From Rhynchonema sp. JSB1_4 (Eukaryota; Nematoda; Chromadorea; Monhysterida; Xyalidae), in assembly GCA_030248065.1 (NCBI GenBank), contig JASAMV010000701.1:1-64000 (forward strand): DNA of 64,000 bases, read 5' to 3'. Within the stretch, counting starts at the first letter, position 1. Every line of letters starts with the position of its first letter. The position numbers and the translations under genes were made by a program. Under the pieces are notes generated by a model. That model had not been told where the DNA came from. It made no database searches and worked only from the letters and a program-made list of their open reading frames with translations. Of this stretch, positions 1-17,400 are shown one piece after another.

Positions 1-501
1 GTTTTTGTGACATTGTTCCGTTCCTGCTTTGTGCGCTGACGAGAGTACCATAGTGTGCCGAAAATTCGGAAATAAATATTTCAAATTCTCAGCTGTTCGT
101 CTCTCAAAGACACACCCAACAACGTGAATGCCACACGGCACTGCCATACAAGCGACAACATCAAAATCACGAATTCAATAACAAGTCAATCATGGCCAGG
201 TCATCAAAGATAGCCACGGCCCGGGCCCGGCCGTTCAAAATTTGACCACTGTGGGATATTTCGAAATTCACACATGTTAATTTTGACGAACAGCAAAAAT
301 GTTCTCGGGCAGCTATTAAGGAATTGTTGCGCTTATCGAAATTAGTGGCAACTGATTGATGATTAGCAACTGAAAACCTTCTGACAAGATCTGAGCCAAT
401 CCGCTCACAGTTTGACCTATGTCCGCCCACTAAAGAGCATTCGTGCTGTTATAATGTCCACCAACGGTTGTGAATTAGAAGAAACCAGAACACAAGCAAA
501 T
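1..501. other. Flank downstream of CDK8, no gene seen
   Basis: This is non-coding flank 3' of the CDK8 stop codon (CDK8 reads on the minus strand). Short ORFs here show no recognisable domain and no splice-compatible partner. I see no repeat or RNA gene. Part of it is probably the CDK8 3' UTR. Confidence 0.5.
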
Positions 502-6979
<6,478 letters not shown>

Positions 6980-7236
6980 AGTCAAGTGCGAGCTGCAGAT
7001 CGATTCACAACATAACAGACAAACACAATCACAAACACAATCACACAGCTGACCAGGCGCCGTGCCACATGTTCAGTTTCCCAGTCCGGTTGCTCTGTTT
7101 CCTCTGTTGCTCTCCACGCACCGCTGCTGGAAATAGAAAAATCTCTTTCAAATCACTGTGGAGGAAGTGGTGTTCATGTAATATTTACGTGAGGTATTGA
7201 TATCACATGTTTACATTCATTTTTTAACCTGTTTAA
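6980..7236. other. 5' flank of CDK8, no feature seen
   Basis: Upstream side of CDK8 (minus strand). It would hold the 5' UTR and promoter. I see an A/C-rich stretch (ACAATCACAAACACAATCAC) but no TATA box or other named element that I can support. Confidence 0.4.
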
Positions 7237-7799
7237 AGGGGGCGACTCATTGCTAAAAGTGCCCTGTTTATGGTTTCAGTGTGTAGCTGAGACCCGCGCC
7301 ATCACAAAGCCACCAAGGTTAAGCCGATCGGTTCGGAATCGGCCGAGATCGAAGCGATTGAATCGGGTCGACTAGGAACAAAAAATAATTTTGGACCAGC
7401 TGCATTTTTATTACAAATCAGGGGAACCTCGTACTCTGGCCATGAAACATTCAGAAAAACAGTCCTTTCTATATGAAAACAAAGGCACATTTCTTGGTGT
7501 ACTTGGTCAGCCAGCTGACAGCCACGTCACGCAGTGATCAAATGCACCATCCTTTGTTTTCATATAAAAACGACTATTTTTCTGAATGTTTCATGGCCAG
7601 AGTACGAGGTTCCCCTGATTTGCAATAAAAATGCAGCTGGTCTAAAAATTATTTTTGTTCCTGGTTGGACCGATTCAATCGCTTAAATCTCGGTCGATTT
7701 TCATCCGATTAATTTATTCTTGATGTCATTCTGATCGCACATATCCCAGCTATAAGTTGAAAATATAAAACGAGTGCTTTTAGCAATGAGTCCGCCCCT
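7237..7799. mobile_element. TTAA-flanked foldback MITE
   Basis: The ends are AGGGGGCGACTCATTGC and GCAATGAGTCCGCCCCT. Both sides carry TTAA (7233-7236 and 7800-7803), the target duplication typical of piggyBac-class elements. The arms are long inverted repeats: CATGAAACATTCAGAAAAAC is mirrored by TTTCTGAATGTTTCATG, and AACCTCGTACTCTGGCC by its complement. The spacer lies at about 7500-7540. No transposase. Confidence 0.75.
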
Positions 7800-8379
7800 T
7801 TAAAATTTTTTCCAACCCTGATCGTGGCAGTGAAGCAGAGGTGGGAATCGGGCCTGAAATTTTTTTTCAATAGCAAGGCGGATCACCTCAATTCAACGAA
7901 AAAATGCAATATCTACGGATCTGCTAACTGGATCACATCACAATGTTTTCAACAGAACATGACTCATAGAATTTGAAGGTTTCTATTTTATAATGAAGTG
8001 ACCCCGCTTCAGTAAATTTGGAAGAAGTGAGATGAGATGAAATGAAAGCAATTGTCGATTGGGCTGAGTTGAATGAGACGATCAACCAGTTGAACTGGTT
8101 TGGGATGGAGATGGATAGTTAGACTTGAGTTGTGTTATTGTTATCAAGTTGAGGAGTTCAGTTGAGCAAGAATTAATTGTCCAGCCAGCCAGGAGGATTT
8201 GCCTTGCCACTCCTCAAAGTGGTGTGGTTTTGGGCCTAGCCAAAGGACAGCCGGCCCTGCGTCTCCGCACAAGACCTGAGCTTGTTGTATCCAAGATTTT
8301 GAATTTTCGAAGTCTAGGATTTTCACTTTATTTCGGTTCAGTTCATTTTCCGCCCACCAGAGCGGCTTTCTATTTTTTC

Positions 8380-8615
8380 GTGAAACATTACGGCTCAGAA
8401 TGGCGGCACACCCTCTCAGACTGAAAGGCGGAACACCGTCGTCAAGCAAAAGTAACGCCGTTGGACGCTCTCCGCGGCCCAAAGTCGGCGGGCCATCTGG
8501 TGGTTATTCCGATTGGCTCTCGCTACCGTAACGACACCGCTTCTGCTTTGGCGACGGTGTTCCGCCTTTCCAGTCTGAGAGGGTGTTCCGCCTTTCGTGG
8601 ACATTAATGTTTCAC
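8380..8615. mobile_element. Palindromic MITE with GTGAAACATTA ends
   Basis: The terminal repeats are GTGAAACATTA (8380-8390) and TAATGTTTCAC (8605-8615). Inside, a second inverted pair surrounds a spacer: CCTCTCAGACTGAAAGGCGG and its near complement. No ORF with domains. Its ends belong to the over-represented GTGAAACAT motif described in the findings. Confidence 0.55.
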
Positions 8616-8964
8616 AAATGTTTCATGTTTTTTGGCTCTTCTCGTTCCACGGTCCACCTTCATTATTTATATCAAAAATGGTATTTTTGGCATTTATGGC
8701 AACACAGTCAACAAAGTGGTATTGAAAAAATATAAACGGTGAACCGTGTAAACCTCCCCAAACCCTCGTTGTTTCGCAGGCGCGGCCAACCAACCCAGCA
8801 CGCTCGACGCCTTGCTAGCTCATGCAAACCACATTGCATTCGGCTGAGACGTGAACCTTCAAATCTGACGTGTTTTTAGAATTTCCAGAAATTTGCCGGA
8901 GGTTGGAGAAGAACGCAGGGTAGTACTTGGGGGGGGGGGTGGGGGGGGTCCCCCCAAATTCATC

Positions 8965-9351
8965 TACCGTAAAAACCTAAATACAGCCCCCCCCCGGAAT
9001 AGAGCCCCCCCGTAATACAGCCCCCCCAAAAAGGGGTCAGTGAATTAATAGAGGCCCCCCCGGAATAGAGCCCCCCCCTAAGTAACATCCACTGTACTGT
9101 AGTGTATTAAGGCTTGATAGTGGTGTACAGGTACATTTATGCACGTTTGTTGTTCGTTCAGAGCACATAATACGCCTCCTATTGACGAATAGACACGAAT
9201 AAATGCGATTACAAGCGAAAAAACATCCTTTCAAACCCCTTTTTAGGGGTTTTGGGGGGGTATTTCTGAGAACAATTTTTCAGGTTCGGGTCAGTGAATT
9301 AATAGAGGCCCCCCCGGAATAGAGCCCCCCCCCCGTAATAGAGCCCCACCA
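8965..9351. mobile_element. TA-flanked C-rich MITE, copy 3, right end missing
   Basis: Begins TACCGTAAAAACCTAAATA and continues with the same GAATAGAGCCCCCC blocks and internal ATTTATGCACGTTTGTTGTTC as copies 1 and 2, uninterrupted at the point where copy 2 has its insertion. The expected right end (TATTTAGGTTTTTACGGTA) is absent. Homology stops near GAGCCCCACCAAAACG, so the copy is truncated. Confidence 0.7.
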
Positions 9352-9426
9352 AAACGCGCGGATTTAGTTCATCTATTTACTTTTTCATTAATATTTACAC
9401 ATTATTACCTTACCTACTTAGTGCAC

Positions 9427-10283
9427 CATAGTAGTGGCTGGGGGGGGGTGGGGGGTTACCCCCCCCTCTCAGTACTTACCTACCACAAAACCCGAGGGGG
9501 GTTGGGGGGGGTTGAGTACTTACCTCTCACAACTCCAAATCATACCTCTCACAAGCAATTTTATACCTTTTTAAGGCAAAAATCGGTGTTTTTCGACCTT
9601 ATTTTCCCAAAAATCGCGCGCTCCGCGCGCAAACCCACCCATAATACCTATTTTTAGGCGATTTTCGGCGAAAATTTTGAAAAAGTACTATTTTTACCTC
9701 AATTTTTGGCCAAAATTGTATCACAAAAACGGTGTTTTTTCGCCTTTTTGGGTGACCAAAATCATACCTCTCACCAGTGTAGTGGCAGGCAAATGGTTGC
9801 AAGGTACCCTTGGGGGGGGATGGATCCAGATGGTTGCAAGGTACCCCCTACCCAGCCTCCGGAAGGTTGCAAGGTACCCCTGAGGTCCGAAAAAAGGGTG
9901 TTTTTTGCATGCATTATACTGCAAATTTGGCCGAAAAATTGGTACTTTTTTGCATTTTGGCCGAAAATTTGCCTAAAATACCTATTATATGGAGGTTTGC
10001 GCGCGGAGCGCGCGATTTTTGGGGTTTTGAGGTCGAAAAACACCCATTTTTGCCTATAAAAACCATAAATTGATGGTTGCAAGGTACCCTCCGGGGTGGT
10101 TGCAAGGTACCTACCCTTCCCCCCCATCCCCCCCCCTCCCAAGGGGTGGTTGCAAGGTACCTACTCCTTAGGGGGGGGACTCCCCCCCCCCATCCCCCCC
10201 CCAGCCACTACACTGCCTCTCACGCTTCCGGTCCCAACCCCGCATCATACTTACCTCCCACACATGGGCCTGCCACTACACTG
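9427..10283. mobile_element. hAT MITE, outer element of a nested pair
   Basis: The left end is CATAGTAGTGGCTGGGG and the right end GGCCTGCCACTACACTG. The flanks TAGTGCAC (9419-9426) and TAGTGCAC (10284-10291) form a perfect 8-bp duplication. The iterated words are TACTTACC and ATACCTCTCAC. It contains the palindrome CGCGCGCTCCGCGCGC (about 9615-9630). It is interrupted by a second hAT MITE at 9775-10215; without it the element is about 410 bp. Confidence 0.82.
9775..10215. mobile_element. hAT MITE nested inside another hAT MITE
   Basis: The ends are CAGTGTAGTGGC and GCCACTACACTG, perfect 12-bp inverted repeats. The flanks CCTCTCAC (9767-9774) and CCTCTCAC (10216-10223) are a perfect 8-bp duplication, made from the outer element's own iterated word. 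The private word GGTTGCAAGGTACC is repeated in both arms. Core palindrome GCGCGCGGAGCGCGCG at 9999-10014. Confidence 0.88.
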
Positions 10284-10291
10284 TAGTGCAC

Positions 10292-10920
10292 TATACAATA
10301 CCTTGATTTCTGGCGACCCCCCCACCATCTATCTATCGTCAACAAGTTTGGGTCGACCCCCCAAGATTTCGGACTTGGGTCATCTATCTATCAACACTTT
10401 TCGGGTCCCAATCTATCCATCGTCAACACCCTGTCCAAGTACTACACTGGCCGGGTGTGGCCGGTCCGGCCCGGCCCGAGCCCTGGACTCTCCGGCCCGG
10501 CCCGAATTTTTTGTCGTAATTTTACCTGATTTTTGTCATAATTTTTGCGATTTTTCTTAACCTTTTTTTGGTGAAAAAATGGCACTTGCTTTCAGTAAAA
10601 AAGTTGTCAAACAGACAGGTACTGATCAGTGATCACTCACTTACAGCTCGTTTTTTTTTTCGTTTTTTCCTTTAACAAACAGTGTTTCCATCAACCAGTA
10701 TAATAGGAAATGGTAATTTTTGTCGGGTTGTTGCATTGCAATTGTCTTTGCGTGTTTTAGAACAATCGTAAGGACCAAGATAATTGGTTGCATCTGGCGA
10801 CCGAAAAGAGTGAAAATTGGCTTGGCTCAACGACGCTGACGGTTTTCGGCTTGCACCATTTTCATCATCGTCATTCGTGCCTCGCCAAAGCTTTTGGCGA
10901 TCAAGTTTCATTGCTCAGAA
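10292..10920. other. Intergenic, no gene seen
   Basis: Contains partial repeats (CTATCTATC runs and GTCCGGCCCGGCCCG blocks, the latter also seen near 6640 and 15155) and AT-rich sequence. No ORF with recognisable domains. Presumably the original 5' flank of DNAJB11 before insertion of the element at 10921. Confidence 0.4.
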
Positions 10921-11355
10921 CAGTGTGGTGGCAGGCCAATCGACCCAAGATACCCTAGGGGGGGGGGGAGGTTTCGGACTTACTCGAGATACCCCCAGAG
11001 GCTACCCAAGATACCCCTATGGTCCGTCAAAAGGCGAAAAAAGGCCGTTTTTTGCATGCAATTTTACTGCAAAATGGGCCTAAAAAGGGGTATTTTTTGA
11101 CATTTTTGCCGAAAATTGGCCTAAAATGACCATTTTTGGGTGCTTGCGCGCGGAGCGCGCGATTTTTGGGGGTCTCGAGGTCGAAAAACACCTATTTTTG
11201 CCTTTGAAAACCATAAATTTACTTACTCGAGATACCCTTTGGGGTCGGCTCGAGATAGATACCTTTCCCCCCCCCATCCCCCCCTAAGGGTTGACTCGAG
11301 ATAGATACCCCTTAGGGGGGGAATCCCCCCCCCTCCCCCCCCAGCCACTACAGTG
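10921..11355. mobile_element. hAT MITE directly upstream of DNAJB11
   Basis: Left end CAGTGTGGTGGCAGGCC, right end CCAGCCACTACAGTG. Perfect 8-bp duplication GCTCAGAA at 10913-10920 and 11356-11363. Private word ACTCGAGATACCC and variants in both arms. Core palindrome GCGCGCGGAGCGCGCG at 11146-11161. It ends 34 bp before the DNAJB11 ATG, so it lies in the promoter or 5' UTR. Confidence 0.88.
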
Positions 11356-11389
11356 GCTCAGAATTAATTGCTCAGATTAATTGATCAGG

Positions 11390-13023
11390 ATGAATTTCTC
11401 AAGAACGTTTCTCACGTACACGCAACTGCTACTGTGTTTCGTGCTGCAAGCGCTGGCAGGCCGAGATTTCTATAAAATTCTGGGTGTGCCGAGAAACGCG
11501 AACTCAAATCAGATAAAGAAGGCGTACAGAAAGTTGGCGAAAGAGTACCATCCGGACAGACATCCAGACGATGAAATTGCACATGAAAAATTTCAAGATC
11601 TCGGCGCGGCGTATGAAGTTAGTGAAGCGCTTTTTATCTTGGCTTGTGTTCATCGGCAATAGGATTCCACGCCAGTTTTTATTCACGTTTACGTTTTTCG
11701 CATGAGAAGGAACAGAAAATGGTGCTTTTCCAGACCCTATCCGACCCCGAACGACGCAAGGTTTACGACAGACACGGAGAGGAAGGATTGAAAAAGTTTG
11801 GGGATCAACCACATGGTGATCCGTTCTCGTCCTTCTTTGGCGACTTTTTCGGATTCGGCGGCCAGCCAGGCCAAGGAGGCCAGCAGGTGTATAAATTTTT
11901 TTATTGTTTTCTTTTTTGGAGGCCGTGCAAAAGACAAACGTTTGACCCAAACAGGAGTTCAAAGGTGCGGATGTCGTCATGGACATTTGGGTCACGCTGG
12001 AAGAGCTGTACAATGGGAATTTTGTGGAAATCAAACGAAACAAAGCGCATTATAAGCCAGCGTCCGGTTAGTTGCGACGATAAATTGTGCTCCTTCCTTA
12101 TTCAAACGGATCACTGAAGAAAAACGACAGCTTGCATTGACCGATTGACCTTGCCATATCAGGCACGCGACAATGCAACTGCCGAATGGAAATGCGCACA
12201 CAATCGATGGGACCCGGCCGATTCCAGATGTTTCAAGAACGTGTGTGTGAAGAATGTCCGAATTTGAAATTAGTGACCGAAGAGAAAACGCTGGAGGTTG
12301 ATGAAGATGAAGGTCTTTGATTGATAAAAATGAAGACTTTCAATTTAAAATTGGGTGTTCCCAGGTCGAAATCGAGATGGGTATGGTTGATGGACAAGAG
12401 CAAGTATTTACTGGCGAAGGCGAACCACATATCGAAGGTATTATTGATTTTTTGTGGACAAAAACAGCATAATGTTGCCAACGAAAGTGTTTTGCAGGCG
12501 AACCGGGTGATTTGCGCTTGAGGATACGCACTGCTAAACATGCAAGATTTGAAAGAAGGGGGGACGATCTCTACACAAACATCACATTGTCGCTGCAGGT
12601 TCGACCTCTTGGCTTATTTTTTAGATAGCTTTTTGTTGAAGGAAACAATAATCGAAACATTTCGTCAGGACGCGCTGAATGGTTTCAAAATGGAGATAGA
12701 TCATTTGGATGGACACAAGGTTGTCGTGGAGCGACAGAAGATCACCTGGCCCGGAGCCAGAATTCGCAAACAGGCTGAGGTAAATTGTTCGCTTTTCTGA
12801 TGAAACTTTCATATGAAACCCAAAAAAGCAATACTTACGTATTTCAAAATTTCAGGGCATGCCCAACTATAATGACAATCAATCCAAAGGTCTTCTTGTG
12901 ATCACTTTTGACGTGGAGTTCCCTCGTGGCGAAATGAGTGATGAGCAAAGAGATCAGCTCAAAGCAATACTCAAGCAGGACGAACTAAGGCCGAAAACTT
13001 ACAACGGGCTTCAGGGATATTAG
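11390..13023 (+). CDS. DNAJB11: ER co-chaperone DNAJB11 / ERdj3, complete, 8 exons
   Basis: Exons: 11390-11617, 11734-11886, 11955-12066, 12163-12296, 12365-12437, 12498-12598, 12669-12779, 12856-13023. Frame is kept throughout; 359 aa (human about 358). Order: N-terminal hydrophobic signal peptide ([13 protein letters not shown]), J domain beginning [14 protein letters not shown] with the HPD triplet in [10 protein letters not shown], Gly/Phe-rich linker ([10 protein letters not shown]), client-binding region with the cysteine motifs CNCRMEMR and CEECPN, and C-terminal DNLYTN-type segment ending TYNGLQGY. Known role: soluble ER-lumen Hsp40 that hands unfolded clients to BiP; no KDEL in the family. 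The start is the first ATG giving a signal peptide, preceded closely by TTGATCAGG. One junction residue (YE|T|LSD) differs from the usual V, which is not alarming. Only 26 bp separate a transposon target site from the ATG. Confidence 0.96.
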
Positions 13024-14476
13024 CGAAATTTAATGTTATTTCACCATTCGATGTTTTTTGTGATTCCAAACTTCTTTTGATTGAGCTACTCAATTTATTT
13101 TAATGGTATGGGGAATCATCGTTTCGAGTGCCAATTCCTAGATTGTAAATCTTCAGCGTGTGCAATTGCTCTGTCTCTGCCTGCTGGTTTTATATCATTC
13201 ATTTTAGAATAACGGGATTTCTCACAAATTTATGCTAATATTACAAGTCGTTCGAGCTAATACATTCCATTGTCTATCCAACGCGTGTGGCTTACTCATG
13301 TTGAGAGACTAATCAATTATTCTACCTTTGTAGTTCGAAACCCTGTATTGACTTCGTGTTGTATTCGTTACACTTGGACTTTAGTACCTGCGAAGCCAAC
13401 TGTGTACATTGCACTATTTTGAACTTCCTAATTAGTGCTGTCCAACGTGGTTTGCTCATGGTTTTGTTGTTCAAAGATGGTTGATAGGGACCGAACCTTC
13501 AATTATGCTCGATAATTATCAGTCGCTTTGGTACGTGGTCTTTTCGTGTTATCTAACAAGTTATTTATTGAATGTTGTTTTTCAGAACCGCAACACACAG
13601 ACGATGCCTTGTATTGCCGTGCCCCTGTGTAACAAATTCTAAACATACAATTGTCGTGATAATGTCACACTTACCGTGTACTGTACTACTGTGGTCCTTT
13701 TGTAATCGTTTCTATTGTAAATCCTGTCTACGACGGTGTTATTGTTCATGCGAATTTTTTTTAAACTCGTGCAGAATATGTATGCGTTCACGTTGGTCAA
13801 CTTGTGAAGAACTGCTGCAACATTCTTATTCTGCATGACCTGATTTGAAAAACTTGACTTTCAATCTCAGTCTCTGCCTGTTTTCGCTGTTGATATTTTC
13901 TGTGTGTATTTTATGTGAAAAAGCTGTCTGCTCTGTTGTTGTACTACTTGTTGTTATACTTGCCCTACGATGGGCATTTTTTGTGTATTTGTTTTTGATT
14001 GGAATAAAAATAAGCAGAACCGGATAGGTTGCATGCTGAGTGTGTTTCAATCTCATGACGTTTACTGTGCCAGCCTTTTTTCTGAAAAAAGTGACAAACT
14101 TTGTTGTTTGACGGATTGACATCACCGAACTGTGCGGTCCAGCCAGGCTTGTTAGTGATTCATTGATAAGCCTGTTTGGCAAACAAGCAGGAAGTGGCTG
14201 CGCAAAGCAAGGTTGTCGGTATGTTTTTGTGAATGAAGACGCGCCCACCTCGCACAAGCAGGCTTCGTGAAGAAAAACCAAACGGGCAAAAGCCAATGAG
14301 AGAGAAAAAATTTTCTTTCCAGGTTCCCCCACAAACTGTTTTTTGTTGTTTGTGTTGTTTGTTAAAGAACGTGTTTCGTTGAAAAAAACTCGCCACAATT
14401 TTTTCAGAGGTGCTCTGACAAACACAATGTGATATTGGTCGGAGAAAAACGCGTTAATTTCCCCAAAACGGCAATC
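13024..14476. other. DNAJB11 3' UTR and spacer to DENND5
   Basis: No exon with domain similarity. GGAATAAAAATAAGC near 14000 could be the DNAJB11 poly(A) signal, which would give a 3' UTR of about 1 kb. The antisense 258-aa ORF at 13826-14602 is discussed under rejected items. Confidence 0.45.
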
Positions 14477-17400
14477 ATGGCCGACAACAGCAACGCAACA
14501 ACAACGCTTGTGGATTTCTTCGTTGTGTGTGGCTTGGATCCCGCCGATGGATTGGAAATTGAGAAATTTGCCAGTGAGTTTCGATGTTGACATATGTTTC
14601 ATGCACGTTTGTCCTGGTGCACCACACGTTTTTTAAATCTCTGCTCCGGTTCCAACGTCGCATCCTTACCAGTGATGTAGTTGGTCCGAGCAAGAAAGCT
14701 AGCTAGCTGGAGGGGTCCGGCACAAGAAAGCTAGCTAGCTAGCCGGGTACCCCGATTTGGGGGGGGGGTATTGGTCCAGAAGTCAAAAACAGGGGTATAA
14801 AATTTGGTCGAAATTATGCTAAAATAAGCCTTAAAATGCGTATTTTTGTGCACGTGTGAGAAAATTTGAACGAATTTGACCATTTTGGCCCATAAAATGG
14901 TCATTTTGGCACTAAAATCAACACTTTTCTTACTTGATGACCGGAGCAAGAAAGCTAGCTAGCCAGTTTGGGGGGGTATGGGTTTCGGAGCAAGAAAGCT
15001 ACCTAGCAGTTGGGGGGTAATACCCCCCCCATACCCCCCCCCCAACCACATCACTGATCCTTACCTGGCACACGTGGGCCTGCCACCACACTGGTCGGGT
15101 TGAAAGTTTTATTTTGGTTTCCATTCTCCCATTAACCTCCTACACACTCAATCCGGTCCGGCCCGGCCCGATATCCGAAATTTACGGCGTGGCCCAGCCT
15201 AATTGGAACCTCTGTTCGAGACGATCGCCTGAAACAAGGCCAGCCAACAAAGGTGAATTTAAAAAAAAACGCTATATCAGTCGCCAATCGCAGGCTCTAA
15301 TGAAAGCTTACCACCACTGGATCGATCGTACGTGGCCCGTATTCTCGGTTGCTATCCGCCCAAGCGAACGGAAGTTCGATTTTCCTACGATGTTCTCGCT
15401 GTGAGTGCAGATTTTTCGTCTTTCTGTAATTTGTATTTTCCTTATCGAATCGAACCCTTCAAAGTTTTAATGTTTGTGGGACTGGGACACACAAACGAAG
15501 CGCCGCCGACACCCGACAGTTCCAAAAAACCCGACACCCGACATCTAATTTTTGAAAAAAACCCGACACCTGTTTTTGGACCAACAACAAGCAAATTTTT
15601 GCTCATTTGCATCATTAGTGAAATTTTTTGGGTTAAGCTACTGAATTCAAAAATTTTCACACGAAATAAACACCAAAATGTCACATTCTGCGAAAAAAGC
15701 AGTCCTCGGAAACATTTGGTTCGAAGAAAATTTTCTCTCAAAATTCTTCTCTCAGCAAAACTGATGTTTTGAACCGTAAGTGTCGGGTGTCGGGTCCCAA
15801 AAAACCCGACACCCGACATCTGGAGGTACCCGACACCCGACACCTACACTTTTTTGGCACCCGACAGCCGACACCCGACATCTCTCTAACCCTACCGATA
15901 AGTGTTTGATTTGGGGAAAAAATGGCTCAATGACAAAAGTGATCGACGAAAAAGCTTGTAAAACACATGTTTCCGGCACATGCCAAGCAGTTTCCCAGAA
16001 ACAGCTCGCCCACATGGGGTGATATTTTCGAAACGGTGTAAAGGTCAGTTGGGTGTAAAGGTCGGTGAAAAGCTCCGAACTTTACACCGACCTTTACGCC
16101 CAACTGACCTTTACACCGTTTCGAAAATTCCACCCATGAACATATTTTGACTCAAAATCGTCATATTTTTCGATTTTACCTTCTTCAGTGCTGGAAAAAT
16201 ATTGAAAAAAAACGTTTTTTTCACAAAAAATAAAGAACGGTTCTTAGTGCCAGCCAGTGTATTCAAATGTATTGTGTTTGCAGCTGTGCATGCCGCGCGG
16301 TCTTCGGTTCTGCACCCAGAAAGACCTGCCGTCCGAACCTCAGTTCCACACGTTTGTCAACATCAGAGACGACGGCAGTCGGGTGGACGGCTGTGCGCTG
16401 GTATTCTATGAAGAGGTCGGTTGATTGATCTTTTGGCTTTTTTCGCAGAAAAACAGATGAAATCAATAAAAAATCATGTTTTTCAGGTGACCGACCAAGC
16501 GCTTCGAGATTCAATGCACACAATGCAAACGTTGCACATCAGACAGTCGTGTCACGAAGAGAGCGGTCGGTCGCAGCAGATGCGAGAAAACGGATTCCAC
16601 CATCCACCTGGTTGGTTGGATTTCTCCAGAAAAATTCAAATTAAAAGAAAGTTCTACATTTCCTTGCAAAATCAGGCCAAGCAACGGGCGGCGTGCACAC
16701 ATTGCCACGTCGCGGTCGACTGCGAACCGCGAAACGCACGTCCTACTACGATAATGTGCACGACGCGCTGTTTGTGTCGAAGTGTATCTGTTTGGTTGGC
16801 AGACTGCCAATCGTGCATGCAGCTGAGTCGATTCTGAGAACACTCCATGCGATGGTCGTCAGGGAGGAACCACCGCCGCTGCCCATGGAATCGTTTGTTT
16901 ATTTTTTGTAATTGGTTTTTTTGTCAAGTTTTTGTGCGATCTTTATATCGCGTTCCACATCGTGTTTTTGCAGATATATTTTCTGGCTTCTATACGAAGT
17001 GCCACTTCCGCCCGTCGAAAACACCCTGAAGGTCACGCTCGGCGCATCGGATTTTGTGTGCCAAAGACCGGGTTAGTTCTCTTTTTCAATTGACGTGGTA
17101 TTGACATTTCAATGGTGTTTTTGTCACTGTATTTTCTTTCACGTTGACCAGTCATGTATTGCTGTCCCTGCATTCGTGCGCAAATATTATTAATGTGCAA
17201 AACATTTGCAGGTCGCGATGAGCTGCCGTTCTTCGACTACGGTCTGCGTGCGCTGTTTCGTTTGCTGTCAATCGATAAAGTGCTCAAGGTGTTCACGTGC
17301 GTGCTGTTGGAACATCAGATTCTGTTCTGCTCGAAATGTTGGTTGATGTTTGAGTTTTTATTGTTTTTTTTTCAATTAAAGCGTTATGGCTTGATTCGAG

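Noticed and set aside
13826..14602. 258-codon antisense ORF over the DENND5 start
   Set aside because: No domain, composition typical of antisense to UTR, overlaps DENND5 exon 1; no splice partner.
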